Shown here piece by piece: positions 1 through 8,108 of a DNA stretch of 64,000 bases. The first letter of the stretch is position 1. Every line of letters begins with the position of its first letter. This stretch comes from Cenarchaeum symbiosum A (GTDB lineage: Archaea; Thermoproteota; Nitrososphaeria; Nitrososphaerales; Nitrosopumilaceae), in contig DP000238.1 in assembly GCA_000200715.1 (NCBI GenBank), positions 1,660,849 through 1,724,848 of the forward strand, written 5' to 3'. A program made the translations under genes and the position numbers. The notes below the pieces were generated by a model. That model had not been told where the DNA came from, did not search any database, and saw only the letters and a list, made by a program, of their open reading frames with translations.

Positions 1-692
1 AGGCAAAGGCCGCTGAGGGTTCCGCAGAGCCCGGGAGCGCCGCAGAGCCTGAGGCAAAGGCAGCAGATCCCGGGAGCGCCGCAAAGGCCGCAGAGCCTGA
101 GGGTTCCGCAGATCCCGGGGCAAAGTCAGGCTCGGCGCGCGAGGCAGCAGAGATAGCAGAAAAGGAGGCAAAGGCCGCTGCCGCCAGGATGGAGGCCGCG
201 AGGGAGGCGGCTGACGCGGAGATCGAATCAGAATACCAGGGCATTGCAAAGGGGCTCAAAGTGGATAAAGAATCAGAGACCTTTACCGACAAGAGGAGCG
301 GGGAGACCATATTCAACCGCGTGCTGGGTGAGCCGGAGTTCTGGCTGGACAAGGGGGACCGCGTGCCGACAGTCCCCGTGCTCAGCGACGAGCAGAAGGC
401 GGAGATATCGAGAAGGGTCGAGGTGCCGACCGACCAGACTCCCCGGTACGAGCCAAAGCATGTATTGAGCAAGGAGTTTGCCGGCACATCAAACTATGAG
501 ATGGGGCTCGGCGAGGTCAGGGAGGAGGCCGAGCAGAAGCTGCAAAGATTATCGGATTCTGGCGCCGGCGGCGACGCCATCCGCAGGGCCGAGGAAGACC
601 TGAGAAAGCTCGACTGCATGTACGAGAACTACCACCTGGGAATGAACGTCTTCAGGACTGCAAAGGGCGGAAGGGACAGGGCCAAGAAATAG
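1..692 (+). CDS. Ala-rich repeat protein, 3' part (5' end outside window)
   Basis: The frame is open from base 3 to the stop at 690-692, so the gene begins upstream of the window. The first ~60 visible residues are a low-complexity Ala/Glu/Pro/Gly segment in which variants of AAEPEGSADPGS recur. It continues into a charged Ala/Glu helix-like stretch and then a ~150-residue non-repetitive domain ending in a basic tail (KGGRDRAKK). An internal ATG at 189 could be a start, but the upstream frame has the same composition and no stop. I do not recognise the C-terminal domain. It ends 8 bp before hemA and may be cotranscribed with it. Confidence 0.6.
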   Translation, partial: AKAAEGSAEPGSAAEPEAKAADPGSAAKAAEPEGSADPGAKSGSAREAAEIAEKEAKAAAARMEAAREAADAEIESEYQGIAKGLKVDKESETFTDKRSGETIFNRVLGEPEFWLDKGDRVPTVPVLSDEQKAEISRRVEVPTDQTPRYEPKHVLSKEFAGTSNYEMGLGEVREEAEQKLQRLSDSGAGGDAIRRAEEDLRKLDCMYENYHLGMNVFRTAKGGRDRAKK

Positions 693-700
693 GTGCCCCC

Positions 701-1771
701 ATGGCGGAAAACAATTTTGACATAATATGCGCGCGGATCACCTACAAGACGGTCCCCCTGTACAAGCTTGCGCGCTTTTCATTCAAGGATGTGCCGGCGG
801 CGCTTGCCGAGTTCAAAAAGATCCCCGGCATCTCCGAGGTTTTGATACTGCAGACCGGCAGCCGCGTCGAGGTCTTCATGGTGGTTCCAAGGGAATCCGA
901 TGCGCCCGACGTGCGGAGTTCCGCGGGGCAGGGGCTGACAATCAAGCAGATAGAGGATATATGGATAGGGCTCACCGAGCCCGACCAGTACGACCTTGAC
1001 CACTTTGACCAGACGCTCGGGGTGTACAGGAATGCAGAAGCGTGCGTCCACCTGCTGAGGCTGGCAGCGGGCCTCGAATCGGTGGTGGTGGGCAAGTCGG
1101 AGATCCACGACGAGATAAGGTCCGCCGAGGCGGCAGCAAAAGAGGCGGGCGCCTCGGGGGAGGTGCTCGGGCTGCTGTTCGATACGGCCCTCCGGATAGG
1201 ATCCAGGATAAGGGAGTCGACGGGGATAGGCGAGGACATACAGACCATAGGGGACATAGCCGTCAGGATGGCAGAAGAGGGCGCCGGCATGGCCGGCAAG
1301 AAGATCCTGTTGATGGGGACCGGCAGCACGGCCGCGCTTGTGGCCAAGGCGATGGAGGCAGGCGGGCATGCATTCGAGGTGACCAGCAAGGAGGCCGTAC
1401 GGGCCGAGGGCTTTTCAAGCATCCTCGGGGGGACGCCCGTCGGGTTCACGGATGTAATGGCCGACTTTGGCAGGTTTGACATCGTCTTTGTGGCCACTAC
1501 AGCCGACTATCACGTGCTGACGGAATCCGTGATCGGGCGCGGCATGAAGGACAAAAAGACAGGCACCATGATCCTTGACATATCCCAGCCAAGGGCGGTC
1601 AACGAGGACATATCCGGGCTCCCGGGCGTCAAGCTCATGTTCAGGGACCATATAGCTGAACACGAGATGGAGGGCCTCAGGGCCCGCATGGCGAAGATGC
1701 CGGCGGCAGACGCCATGGTGGCCAAGGAGGCGCCGGTCCTGGGCGCCATGATGGCCATGCACCGGGGCTAG
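701..1771 (+). CDS. hemA: Glutamyl-tRNA reductase (catalytic Cys position is Gly)
   Basis: The 356-aa product matches GluTR, which reduces glutamyl-tRNA(Glu) to glutamate-1-semialdehyde, the first committed step of C5 tetrapyrrole synthesis. Visible are the conserved GLESVVVGKSEI segment (near residue 125), a Rossmann loop LLMGTGSTAA (~200-215) for NADPH, and an ILDISQPRAV segment typical of the family. The usual catalytic motif is TCNRxE; here residues 52-57 read TGSRVE, so the thioester-forming Cys is Gly53 and the Asn is Ser. The frame is intact around it. Family assignment is secure; the catalytic implication is inference. Confidence 0.92.
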   Translation: MAENNFDIICARITYKTVPLYKLARFSFKDVPAALAEFKKIPGISEVLILQTGSRVEVFMVVPRESDAPDVRSSAGQGLTIKQIEDIWIGLTEPDQYDLDHFDQTLGVYRNAEACVHLLRLAAGLESVVVGKSEIHDEIRSAEAAAKEAGASGEVLGLLFDTALRIGSRIRESTGIGEDIQTIGDIAVRMAEEGAGMAGKKILLMGTGSTAALVAKAMEAGGHAFEVTSKEAVRAEGFSSILGGTPVGFTDVMADFGRFDIVFVATTADYHVLTESVIGRGMKDKKTGTMILDISQPRAVNEDISGLPGVKLMFRDHIAEHEMEGLRARMAKMPAADAMVAKEAPVLGAMMAMHRG

Positions 1772-1837
1772 CCGGGAATGGCACCTGCCCGCGGGGGATT
1801 CTCAACGTTTTTATTTTATATTCCTAGAATGCCCCCG

Positions 1838-2008
1838 ATGACAAAACTGCGGTGCGCCGACTATGGCTTCGAGTGCGAGTTTGTTGCAGAAGGCGAGGTG
1901 GATTCTGTGGTGGATACGTTCGGAACGCACATGGAAGAGGAGCACGGCATCGGCTACAACAGGGAGGCCCTGATGCAGGTAATACTCCGCCAAAAGAACG
2001 AGGCCTAG
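1838..2008 (+). CDS. DUF1059-like small protein
   Basis: Small protein of about 56 aa beginning MTKLRCADYGFECEF, with a Cys pair and a later HMEEEHGIGY segment. The C-x-x-GFEC-F and spaced His pattern resembles DUF1059 proteins, whose function is unknown. An AT-rich TATA-like stretch at about 1809-1822 lies ~25 nt before the ATG at 1838, which argues for a leaderless start there rather than the in-frame codon at 1778; ATG 1829 is a second possibility. It is separated from hemA by its own promoter. Confidence 0.7.
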   Translation: MTKLRCADYGFECEFVAEGEVDSVVDTFGTHMEEEHGIGYNREALMQVILRQKNEA

Positions 2009-2110
2009 CCGTATACGGTGTGGCTGTCGTGCAGGGGCCCTTTCTACGTGCCCCGGCAATAGTACGATTCTTGGCGGCATGGCTGCCGCGGGGCCATTTT
2101 CCGCGCTATA
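2003..2110 (-). repeat. Degenerate copies of the downstream flavin-reductase 3' end
   Basis: The spacer after the stop of the reductase gene resembles pieces of that gene's own last ~90 bases. Positions 2062-2087 match the gene's 2128-2157 (GTACGATTC...GGCAT.GCTGCC) with small gaps. Positions 2026-2050 match about 2170-2205 (GTCGTGCAGGG...CCCTTTCT.CACGTG type). Positions 2003-2016 repeat the stop-codon region. This suggests old imperfect tandem duplication of the 3' end. Confidence 0.5.
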
Positions 2111-2121
2111 CAGCAGACGGG

Positions 2122-2961
2122 CTAGCCGTACGATTCATACTTGACGGCATAGCTGCCGTCTTCCTTTTTGTCGTGCAGGGTCACAAAGCCCTTTTTCTCC
2201 ACGTGTTCCATGACCCCGTCTATCGTCCCCTGGTAGCCGCAGATGTATATCATGGTGTTCTCCGGCGTTATCTCTTCCCCCACCAGCTCCTCTAGAGGCG
2301 AGCGCCCCTCCTTGCCAGGCTTGAAGAATGATTCCACCCTGCCCGTGTGCCCGGACCACGACCTGTTGAACCTCTCCTTGGGCCGGCTTATGGCGGCCCT
2401 GTACTTGAAGTTCCAGTCGTTACTATCAGCGCTATCATATTCGAGCCCCGTAAAGTGGGACTTGTAGCTGAGCTCGTCCACATAGCTGGCACCGTGAAGA
2501 ACGATGATCTCCCTTTTGTCGCCGGTGGAGCGCAGGTGGTCTGCAAATGCGACAAACGGGGCGATCCCCGTGCCCCCGCCCACGCAGATGATCCTCCTGT
2601 TGTCGGGCCTGCCGTCGGGCAGCTTGTAATCGATGGTCAGCGCGTTGCCGGTGGGCATCCCCATCTGGACCGTGTCCCCCTCGCTTGCATAGAAGAGCTC
2701 GGTGGTGACCCGGCCTGGCAGCGGCTTTCTGACCCACCTTATGACGAACTCAAAGTACTTGCGGTTGCCCGGGTGCGAGGCGATGGAATATGCCCTCCTG
2801 ACGAGCTTGTGGTTCTCCGAGGGTATGCCCATGCCCAGGGTGAGAAACTGCCCCGTCTGGTACTCGGGCATGTCGCGGCCCTCCGGGACCAGCCGTATTA
2901 TCACAAGGTCCTCCCTGAGCAGCTCGATGTAGGTGATCCTTGCCGGGACGTCCGTTACCAT
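2122..2961 (-). CDS. Ferredoxin/flavodoxin-NADP reductase family protein (paralog 1)
   Basis: A 279-aa FNR-superfamily flavoenzyme. The FAD-binding motif RAYSIAS lies near residue 56 and the NAD(P)-binding motif GGGTGIAPF near residue 128; the C-terminal part includes YICGYQGTIDGVMEH, the usual cofactor-domain end of the family. It likely moves electrons between NAD(P)H and a ferredoxin or flavodoxin. A very similar paralog is at 45028-45873. A TATA-like element (about 2985-2995, minus strand) is ~27 nt before the ATG, divergent from pccB. Physiological partner is not evident. Confidence 0.88.
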   Translation of the reverse strand: MVTDVPARITYIELLREDLVIIRLVPEGRDMPEYQTGQFLTLGMGIPSENHKLVRRAYSIASHPGNRKYFEFVIRWVRKPLPGRVTTELFYASEGDTVQMGMPTGNALTIDYKLPDGRPDNRRIICVGGGTGIAPFVAFADHLRSTGDKREIIVLHGASYVDELSYKSHFTGLEYDSADSNDWNFKYRAAISRPKERFNRSWSGHTGRVESFFKPGKEGRSPLEELVGEEITPENTMIYICGYQGTIDGVMEHVEKKGFVTLHDKKEDGSYAVKYESYG

Positions 2962-3062
2962 GCATGACCCCCGGTACCCCGTTGATTAAAATATTTCCAA
3001 ATTTCCGCGGGCGGATTTGATCCGGCAAAATAATATATGCATGGGACCGGCCCTGCGCAGGC

Positions 3063-4610
3063 ATGCATTCTGAAAAGCTTGACAAGCGCTCGGCCAACAA
3101 CAGGTCCGCCCTCATGGGGGGCGGGGAGGCCAGAATCGAGGCCCAGCACGGCAAGGGCAAGCTCACCGCCAGGGAGAGGATAGCCATCATGCTCGACGAG
3201 GGGAGCTTTACGGAGGTGGACTCGCTGGCGACCCACCACTACCACGAGTTCGACATGCAGAAGAAAAAGTTCTTTGGGGACGGGGTTGTCGGCGGGTACG
3301 GCAGGATAGACGGCAGGAAGGTCTTTGTCTTCGCGTACGACTTTACCGTGATGGGCGGCACGCTCAGCCAGATGGGCGCAAAAAAGATCACAAAGCTGAT
3401 GGACCATGCAGTAAGGACAGGCTGCCCCGTGATAGGGGTCATGGATTCAGGGGGGGCCCGTATACAGGAGGGGATAATGAGCCTCGACGGGTTTGCGGAC
3501 ATATTCTACCACAACCAGCTTGCATCCGGGGTGGTGCCCCAGATCACAGCTAGCATAGGGCCGTCGGCGGGGGGCTCCGTGTACTCGCCCGCCATGACGG
3601 ACTTTGTGATAATGGTCGAAAAGTCGGCCACCATGTTCGTCACGGGGCCCGACGTGGTGCAGACGGTCCTCGGCGAGTCCATCTCGTTTGAGGACCTCGG
3701 CGGCGCCATGACCCACGGGTCCAAGAGCGGCGTGGCCCACTTTGTCGCAAAGAACGAGTACGATTGCATGGACTATATCAGGAAGCTGCTCTCGTTTATC
3801 CCCCAGAACAACAGGGAGGAGCCGCCGGTAGTAAAGACTGCCGACGACCCCGACAGGCTCGACCACGGCCTTATCGGAATGATCCCCGAGAACCCGCTGC
3901 AGACCTACGACATGAAAAATGTGATACACTCGATAGTGGACGACCGCACGTTCCTTGAAGTGCACGAAAACTTTGCCACGAATATCATAGTAGGGTTCGG
4001 CCGGTTCAACGGCAGGGCCGCAGGAATAGTGGCCAACCAGCCGGCCAGCCTTGCGGGCGCGCTCGACATAGACGCGTCCAGCAAGGCCGCAAGGTTCATC
4101 CGGTTCTGCGACGCGTTCAACATACCGGTGATCACCCTTGTTGACACCCCGGGGTACATGCCCGGCTCCGACCAGGAGCACGGCGGGATAATCCGGCACG
4201 GCAGCAAGCTCCTCTTTGCATACTGCGAGGCCACCATCCCCAAGATAACGCTGGTAATAGGCAAGGCCTACGGGGGGGCCTACATAGCCATGGCCAGCAA
4301 GAACCTGGGAACGGATATCAACTATGCGTGGCCTACCGCCCGCTGCGCCGTGCTCGGCGCAGAAGCTGCCGTAAAGATAATGAACCGAAAGGACCTGGCT
4401 GCGGCATCCGACCCCGAGGGGCTCAAAAAGGAGCTGATAGGCAACTTTGCCGAAAAGTTCGACAACCCGTACGTTGCCGCGTCCCACGGGACAGTGGACG
4501 CCGTAATAGACCCCGCAGAGACCCGCCCCATGCTGATAAAGGCGCTCGAGATGCTCTCGTCCAAGCGCGAGGGCCGCATTTCCAGAAAGCACGGAAACAT
4601 AAACCTGTGA
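3063..4610 (+). CDS. pccB: Acetyl-/propionyl-CoA carboxylase, carboxyltransferase subunit
   Basis: The 515-aa product is a carboxyltransferase of the PccB/MmdA type with the crotonase-like N and C halves; the oxyanion and CoA motifs GGARIQEG and GGAYIAMASK are visible. It transfers carboxybiotin CO2 to acyl-CoA. It overlaps the biotin carboxylase gene (stop TGA inside GTGA at 4607) and is followed by the biotin carrier gene. In Thaumarchaeota this enzyme carboxylates acetyl- and propionyl-CoA in the 3HP/4HB carbon-fixation cycle (established for the group). TATA-like AATAATATATG lies ~30 nt upstream of the ATG. Confidence 0.95.
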   Translation: MHSEKLDKRSANNRSALMGGGEARIEAQHGKGKLTARERIAIMLDEGSFTEVDSLATHHYHEFDMQKKKFFGDGVVGGYGRIDGRKVFVFAYDFTVMGGTLSQMGAKKITKLMDHAVRTGCPVIGVMDSGGARIQEGIMSLDGFADIFYHNQLASGVVPQITASIGPSAGGSVYSPAMTDFVIMVEKSATMFVTGPDVVQTVLGESISFEDLGGAMTHGSKSGVAHFVAKNEYDCMDYIRKLLSFIPQNNREEPPVVKTADDPDRLDHGLIGMIPENPLQTYDMKNVIHSIVDDRTFLEVHENFATNIIVGFGRFNGRAAGIVANQPASLAGALDIDASSKAARFIRFCDAFNIPVITLVDTPGYMPGSDQEHGGIIRHGSKLLFAYCEATIPKITLVIGKAYGGAYIAMASKNLGTDINYAWPTARCAVLGAEAAVKIMNRKDLAAASDPEGLKKELIGNFAEKFDNPYVAASHGTVDAVIDPAETRPMLIKALEMLSSKREGRISRKHGNINL

Positions 4611-6094
4611 TCGGATTGATTGAAAAAATTCTCATAGCAAACAGGGGCGAGATAGCGCTAAGGGTGATCAGGACCTGCAGGGCGCTCGGCCTTGGGTCGG
4701 TGGCAGTATACTCCGACGAGGACTATAACGCGCTGCACGTCAAAAAGGCATCCGAGTCATACCACATAGGCGGGGCGGCCCCGGCTGAATCCTACCTCAA
4801 CCAGCAGAGGATCATAGAGGCGGCGCTCTCCTCCGGCGCGGATGCCATTCACCCGGGATACGGCTTTCTCTCGGAGAACGGCGAGTTTGCCGCGCTGTGC
4901 GAAAAGAACAGGATAAACTTTATCGGCCCTTCCGCCAAATCGATGAACCTGTGCGGCGACAAGATGGAGTGCAAGGCCGCAATGCTCAAGGCCGATGTGC
5001 CCACGGTTCCCGGCAGCCCGGGCTTGGTGGGCAGCGCCGACGAGGCGGCCGGCATAGCGTCAAAGATAGGCTATCCTGTTCTGCTCAAGTCGGTCTTTGG
5101 CGGGGGCGGCAGGGGCATCCGCCTGGCTGAAGACGAGGGCGGGCTCAGGGGCGGATATGATTCTGCCACAGCAGAATCGATAGCGGCTGTAGGCAAGTCG
5201 GCCATACTGGTGGAAAAGTTCCTCAAGAGGACCCGCCATATAGAATACCAGATGGCGCGCGACAAGCACGGAAACGCAGTCCACATATTCGAAAGGGAGT
5301 GCTCGATACAGAGAAGAAACCAGAAGCTCATCGAGCAGACCCCCTCGCCTGTAATGGACGAGGATACCCGCAAGAGGATAGGCGATCTGGTGGTCAAGGC
5401 AGCCGAGGCCGTCGACTATACCAACCTGGGAACGGCAGAGTTTTTGCGCGCGGATTCCGGCGAGTTTTATTTCATAGAGATCAACGCGAGGCTGCAGGTG
5501 GAGCACCCCATAACGGAGCTGGTCTCGGGGCTGGACCTAGTCAAGCTGCAGATAGACATAGCAAACGGCGAGCCCCTGCCCTTCAAGCAGAATGACCTGA
5601 GGATGAACGGCTACGCCATAGAGTGCAGGATAAACGCAGAAGATACGTTTCTTGACTTTGCGCCGTCGGTCGGGCCGGTCCCGGACGTCAAGCTGCCATC
5701 CGGGCCGGGCGTGCGGTGCGACACATACCTGTACCCTGGATGCACAGTCTCGCCGTTCTATGATTCTCTGATGGCAAAGCTGTGCACCTGGGGGGCGACA
5801 TTCGAGGAGTCAAGGCTCAGGATGCTGGGCGCCCTCGGCGACTTTTACGTGGAAGGAGTGGAGACATCCATCCCCCTCTACAAGACGATAATGGCATCCG
5901 ACGAGTACAAAAACGGCGAGCTCTCCACGGACTTTCTCTCCAGGTACAATATCATAGACAGGCTGGACAAAGACATCAAAAAGGAGAGGGCCGCAAACGG
6001 CGAGGCTGCAGCAGCCGCCGCCATAATGCACTCGGAGTTTCTATCGAGCAGGGCGGGCGGGAACAGCGGAACCGCATGGAAGGGAGGCGCATAA
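4607..6094 (+). CDS. accC: Biotin carboxylase subunit of acyl-CoA carboxylase
   Basis: ATP-grasp biotin carboxylase, 495 aa from GTG at 4607 (TTG at 4616 is an alternative). It opens with IEKILIANRGEIA, the hallmark N terminus, has the ATP-binding glycine loop GGGGRGIRL near residue 165, and the catalytic segment EINARLQVEHPITE near residue 290. It carboxylates biotin on the carrier protein with bicarbonate and ATP. The open frame extends upstream to 4328 inside pccB, but that part is pccB read out of frame. The GTGA overlap implies translational coupling. Confidence 0.95.
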   Translation: MIGLIEKILIANRGEIALRVIRTCRALGLGSVAVYSDEDYNALHVKKASESYHIGGAAPAESYLNQQRIIEAALSSGADAIHPGYGFLSENGEFAALCEKNRINFIGPSAKSMNLCGDKMECKAAMLKADVPTVPGSPGLVGSADEAAGIASKIGYPVLLKSVFGGGGRGIRLAEDEGGLRGGYDSATAESIAAVGKSAILVEKFLKRTRHIEYQMARDKHGNAVHIFERECSIQRRNQKLIEQTPSPVMDEDTRKRIGDLVVKAAEAVDYTNLGTAEFLRADSGEFYFIEINARLQVEHPITELVSGLDLVKLQIDIANGEPLPFKQNDLRMNGYAIECRINAEDTFLDFAPSVGPVPDVKLPSGPGVRCDTYLYPGCTVSPFYDSLMAKLCTWGATFEESRLRMLGALGDFYVEGVETSIPLYKTIMASDEYKNGELSTDFLSRYNIIDRLDKDIKKERAANGEAAAAAAIMHSEFLSSRAGGNSGTAWKGGA

Positions 6095-6095
6095 T

Positions 6096-6605
6096 ATGAA
6101 ATACGAGATAGAAGACGCGGGCTCCTTCGAGGGCAGGATGGCGGCAAACCCCGGAAACGGAGAATACACACTGGAGATAAACGGAAAAGAGGTGCGGCTC
6201 AAGGTAATATCGATGGGCCCCCGCGGGATGGAGTTTCTGCTGGACCAAAAGTACCACTCGGCAAGATACCTGGAGAGGAGCACATCCGGCATTGACATGA
6301 TAATCGACGGAACGCCCGTCAGGGCAGGCATGCATGCAGATTTAGACAAGATAGTCTACAAAAATTCGGGCGGCGGGGGAGGCGGCGGCCCCGGCATTGC
6401 CCTGCGGAGCCAGATACCAGGCAAGGTCGTATCATTGGAGGTATCCGAGGGGGACGAGATAAAGAAGGGCGACCCCGTGGCGGTCCTTGAGTCAATGAAG
6501 ATGCAGGTGGCCGTCAAGGCGCACAAAGACGGCACGGTAAAATCCGTCAGCATAAAGGAGGGCGGCAGCGTCGCAAAGAACGACGTCATCGCCGAGATAG
6601 AATAA
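6096..6605 (+). CDS. accB: Biotin carboxyl carrier protein
   Basis: A 169-aa biotin carrier. The biotinylation motif ESMKMQ places the acceptor Lys at residue 135 in a C-terminal biotinyl/lipoyl domain, after a short Gly-rich linker (GGGGGGG near residue 90). The ATG is one base after the accC stop, completing a pccB-accC-accB operon. It shuttles carboxybiotin between the two catalytic subunits. Confidence 0.95.
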   Translation: MKYEIEDAGSFEGRMAANPGNGEYTLEINGKEVRLKVISMGPRGMEFLLDQKYHSARYLERSTSGIDMIIDGTPVRAGMHADLDKIVYKNSGGGGGGGPGIALRSQIPGKVVSLEVSEGDEIKKGDPVAVLESMKMQVAVKAHKDGTVKSVSIKEGGSVAKNDVIAEIE

Positions 6606-6610
6606 AAAAC

Positions 6611-7081
6611 CTAGTTTCCCTTTAGAAAGCCCTTGATCTCTGAATAGTTGGGCTCCTTGAGGGGGTCTTCTGAGACCCACTTGTACCCGATGGTCCCGTC
6701 CTCCATTATGACAAAGACCGAGCGCTTGGCCGCGTTGTAGTCCTTTACATGGAGCAGGTCCGGCATGAGTATGTCATAGTCGCGGATGGTCCTGCTGGTA
6801 TAGTCCCCCAGGACAGGAAAGCCGAGGTTGTGCTTTTCGGCAAAGGCCTTGTTTGCAAACGGGCCGTCGTTGCTGATCGCTACCACCTGCGCCCCGAGCT
6901 TGGAGATTTCATCCCATGAATCACGGAACGTGCATAGCTCGGTCTCGCAGACAGGCGAGCTTGCCGCCACAAAGAACGACAGGACGACCTTTTTGCCCTT
7001 GAACTCGCCGAGCTTCCTCATCTTCAGATCGGTATCCACCAGCTCAAAGTCCGGCGCCTTGTCACCTATGTTGAGTGCCAT
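6611..7081 (-). CDS. Peroxiredoxin (AhpC/TSA, PrxQ/Bcp-like)
   Basis: A 156-aa thioredoxin-fold peroxidase. The peroxidatic Cys is C45 in SSPVCETELC, and C50 at the PrxQ-type spacing could be the resolving Cys. The usual Thr of the TxxC motif is replaced by Ser. The N terminus GDKAPDFEL is typical of the family. It reduces hydroperoxides with a thiol donor. It is convergent with accB, with only 5 bp between stops. Confidence 0.9.
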   Translation of the reverse strand: MALNIGDKAPDFELVDTDLKMRKLGEFKGKKVVLSFFVAASSPVCETELCTFRDSWDEISKLGAQVVAISNDGPFANKAFAEKHNLGFPVLGDYTSRTIRDYDILMPDLLHVKDYNAAKRSVFVIMEDGTIGYKWVSEDPLKEPNYSEIKGFLKGN

Positions 7082-7196
7082 GGAGCGGGCAGGGGCGCCC
7101 CCGTATTAAGAACTTTGCAGGGCCAGGCTTTGCACAAAAAACCCTTCGGAGATTCTGAATACCTTTTTATAGCATTCCCTTAAATCCGATACTGCC

Positions 7197-7571
7197 TTGG
7201 TGGGGGAAGTGGCAGGCAGCTACAGTACTGTCCTGCTGATGTTTGGGTTTGCGGCCGGTGCGACGGCCCCCGCATTGCTGATCTCTAGGATGATCTCCCC
7301 CAGGTCAGGCGACAACCCCGTCAAGTACCTGCCCATGGAGTGCGGCCAGGTCCCCAAGGGCGAGGGGCGGACACACTTTATGATGCAGTATTACGCGTAC
7401 ATCCTGATGTTCGTGGTATTTGATGTCATGGCGATCTTCCTGTACGCATGGGGTGGGACAATACTGCACCTGCCAAAGACCGCCACCCTCCCGGTGATAG
7501 CGTTCCTTGGGATAATGTTCGCGGCAATGTCGTTTGCACTGTACCAGTCAAGGAGACGGGACATATGGTAG
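7197..7571 (+). CDS. nuoA: Complex I subunit NuoA
   Basis: A 124-aa membrane subunit of NADH dehydrogenase-like complex I, with the conserved Y-x-P-M-ECG segment (KYLPMECGQVPKG) and three hydrophobic segments. The TTG at 7197 (or GTG at 7200) lies ~29 nt after a TATA-like TTTTTATAG, suggesting a leaderless first gene. It opens an 11-gene operon running to 17785. Confidence 0.93.
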   Translation: MVGEVAGSYSTVLLMFGFAAGATAPALLISRMISPRSGDNPVKYLPMECGQVPKGEGRTHFMMQYYAYILMFVVFDVMAIFLYAWGGTILHLPKTATLPVIAFLGIMFAAMSFALYQSRRRDIW

Positions 7572-7577
7572 GGGTGA

Positions 7578-8108
7578 GTGCAGTTGCTTAAGGATGTAGT
7601 AACGCCCCAGAACGCTAACGTCCTGATGGGCAAGCTTGGCGACATACTGGAAAAGGCCATAGACAAGCCGCTCGGCTATGCGATAAACTGGGGCAGGATA
7701 TGGTCCCTGTGGCCGGTCCACATAGAGACCGCCTGTTGCAGCGTGGAGTTCGGGGCGGCATCCGGCCCGAAATATGATGTCGAGAGGTTCGGGATAATAG
7801 AGGCGTTCGGATCCCTCAGGCAGTGCGATTTGATTGTGGTCCAGGGGACGATAACAAGAAAGATGGCCCCGAGGCTGCGCCTGGTATACGACCAGATGCC
7901 CGAGCCGAAATATGTCATAGCAATGGGGGCGTGCGCGATAACCGGGGGTCTCTACTTTGATTCCTACAACGTTCTCCCGGGGATAGACGGCGTCCTGCCG
8001 GTAGACGTGTACGTTCCAGGCTGCCCGCCCAGGCCCGAGACCCTCATACAGGGCTGCATGCTGTTACAAGAAAAGATCAAGAGAATGAGGGCCAGGAAAG
8101 AAGTATGA
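7578..8108 (+). CDS. nuoB: Complex I subunit NuoB (cluster N2 subunit)
   Basis: A 176-aa subunit that, with NuoD, binds the terminal 4Fe-4S cluster N2 next to the quinone site. The motif ETACCSVEFGA near residue 52, a GACAITGG segment and the later PGCPPRPE supply the four conserved Cys. The GTG start sits 6 nt after the nuoA stop; the stop overlaps the nuoC ATG. Confidence 0.94.
   Translation: MQLLKDVVTPQNANVLMGKLGDILEKAIDKPLGYAINWGRIWSLWPVHIETACCSVEFGAASGPKYDVERFGIIEAFGSLRQCDLIVVQGTITRKMAPRLRLVYDQMPEPKYVIAMGACAITGGLYFDSYNVLPGIDGVLPVDVYVPGCPPRPETLIQGCMLLQEKIKRMRARKEV

Noticed and set aside
3447-4592. 381-aa minus-strand ORF opposite pccB
   Set aside because: Shadow of pccB caused by high GC; no coding signal of its own.
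4328-4606. N-terminal extension of the biotin carboxylase
   Set aside because: This stretch is pccB read out of frame; the canonical start IEKILIANRGE is at 4607-4616.
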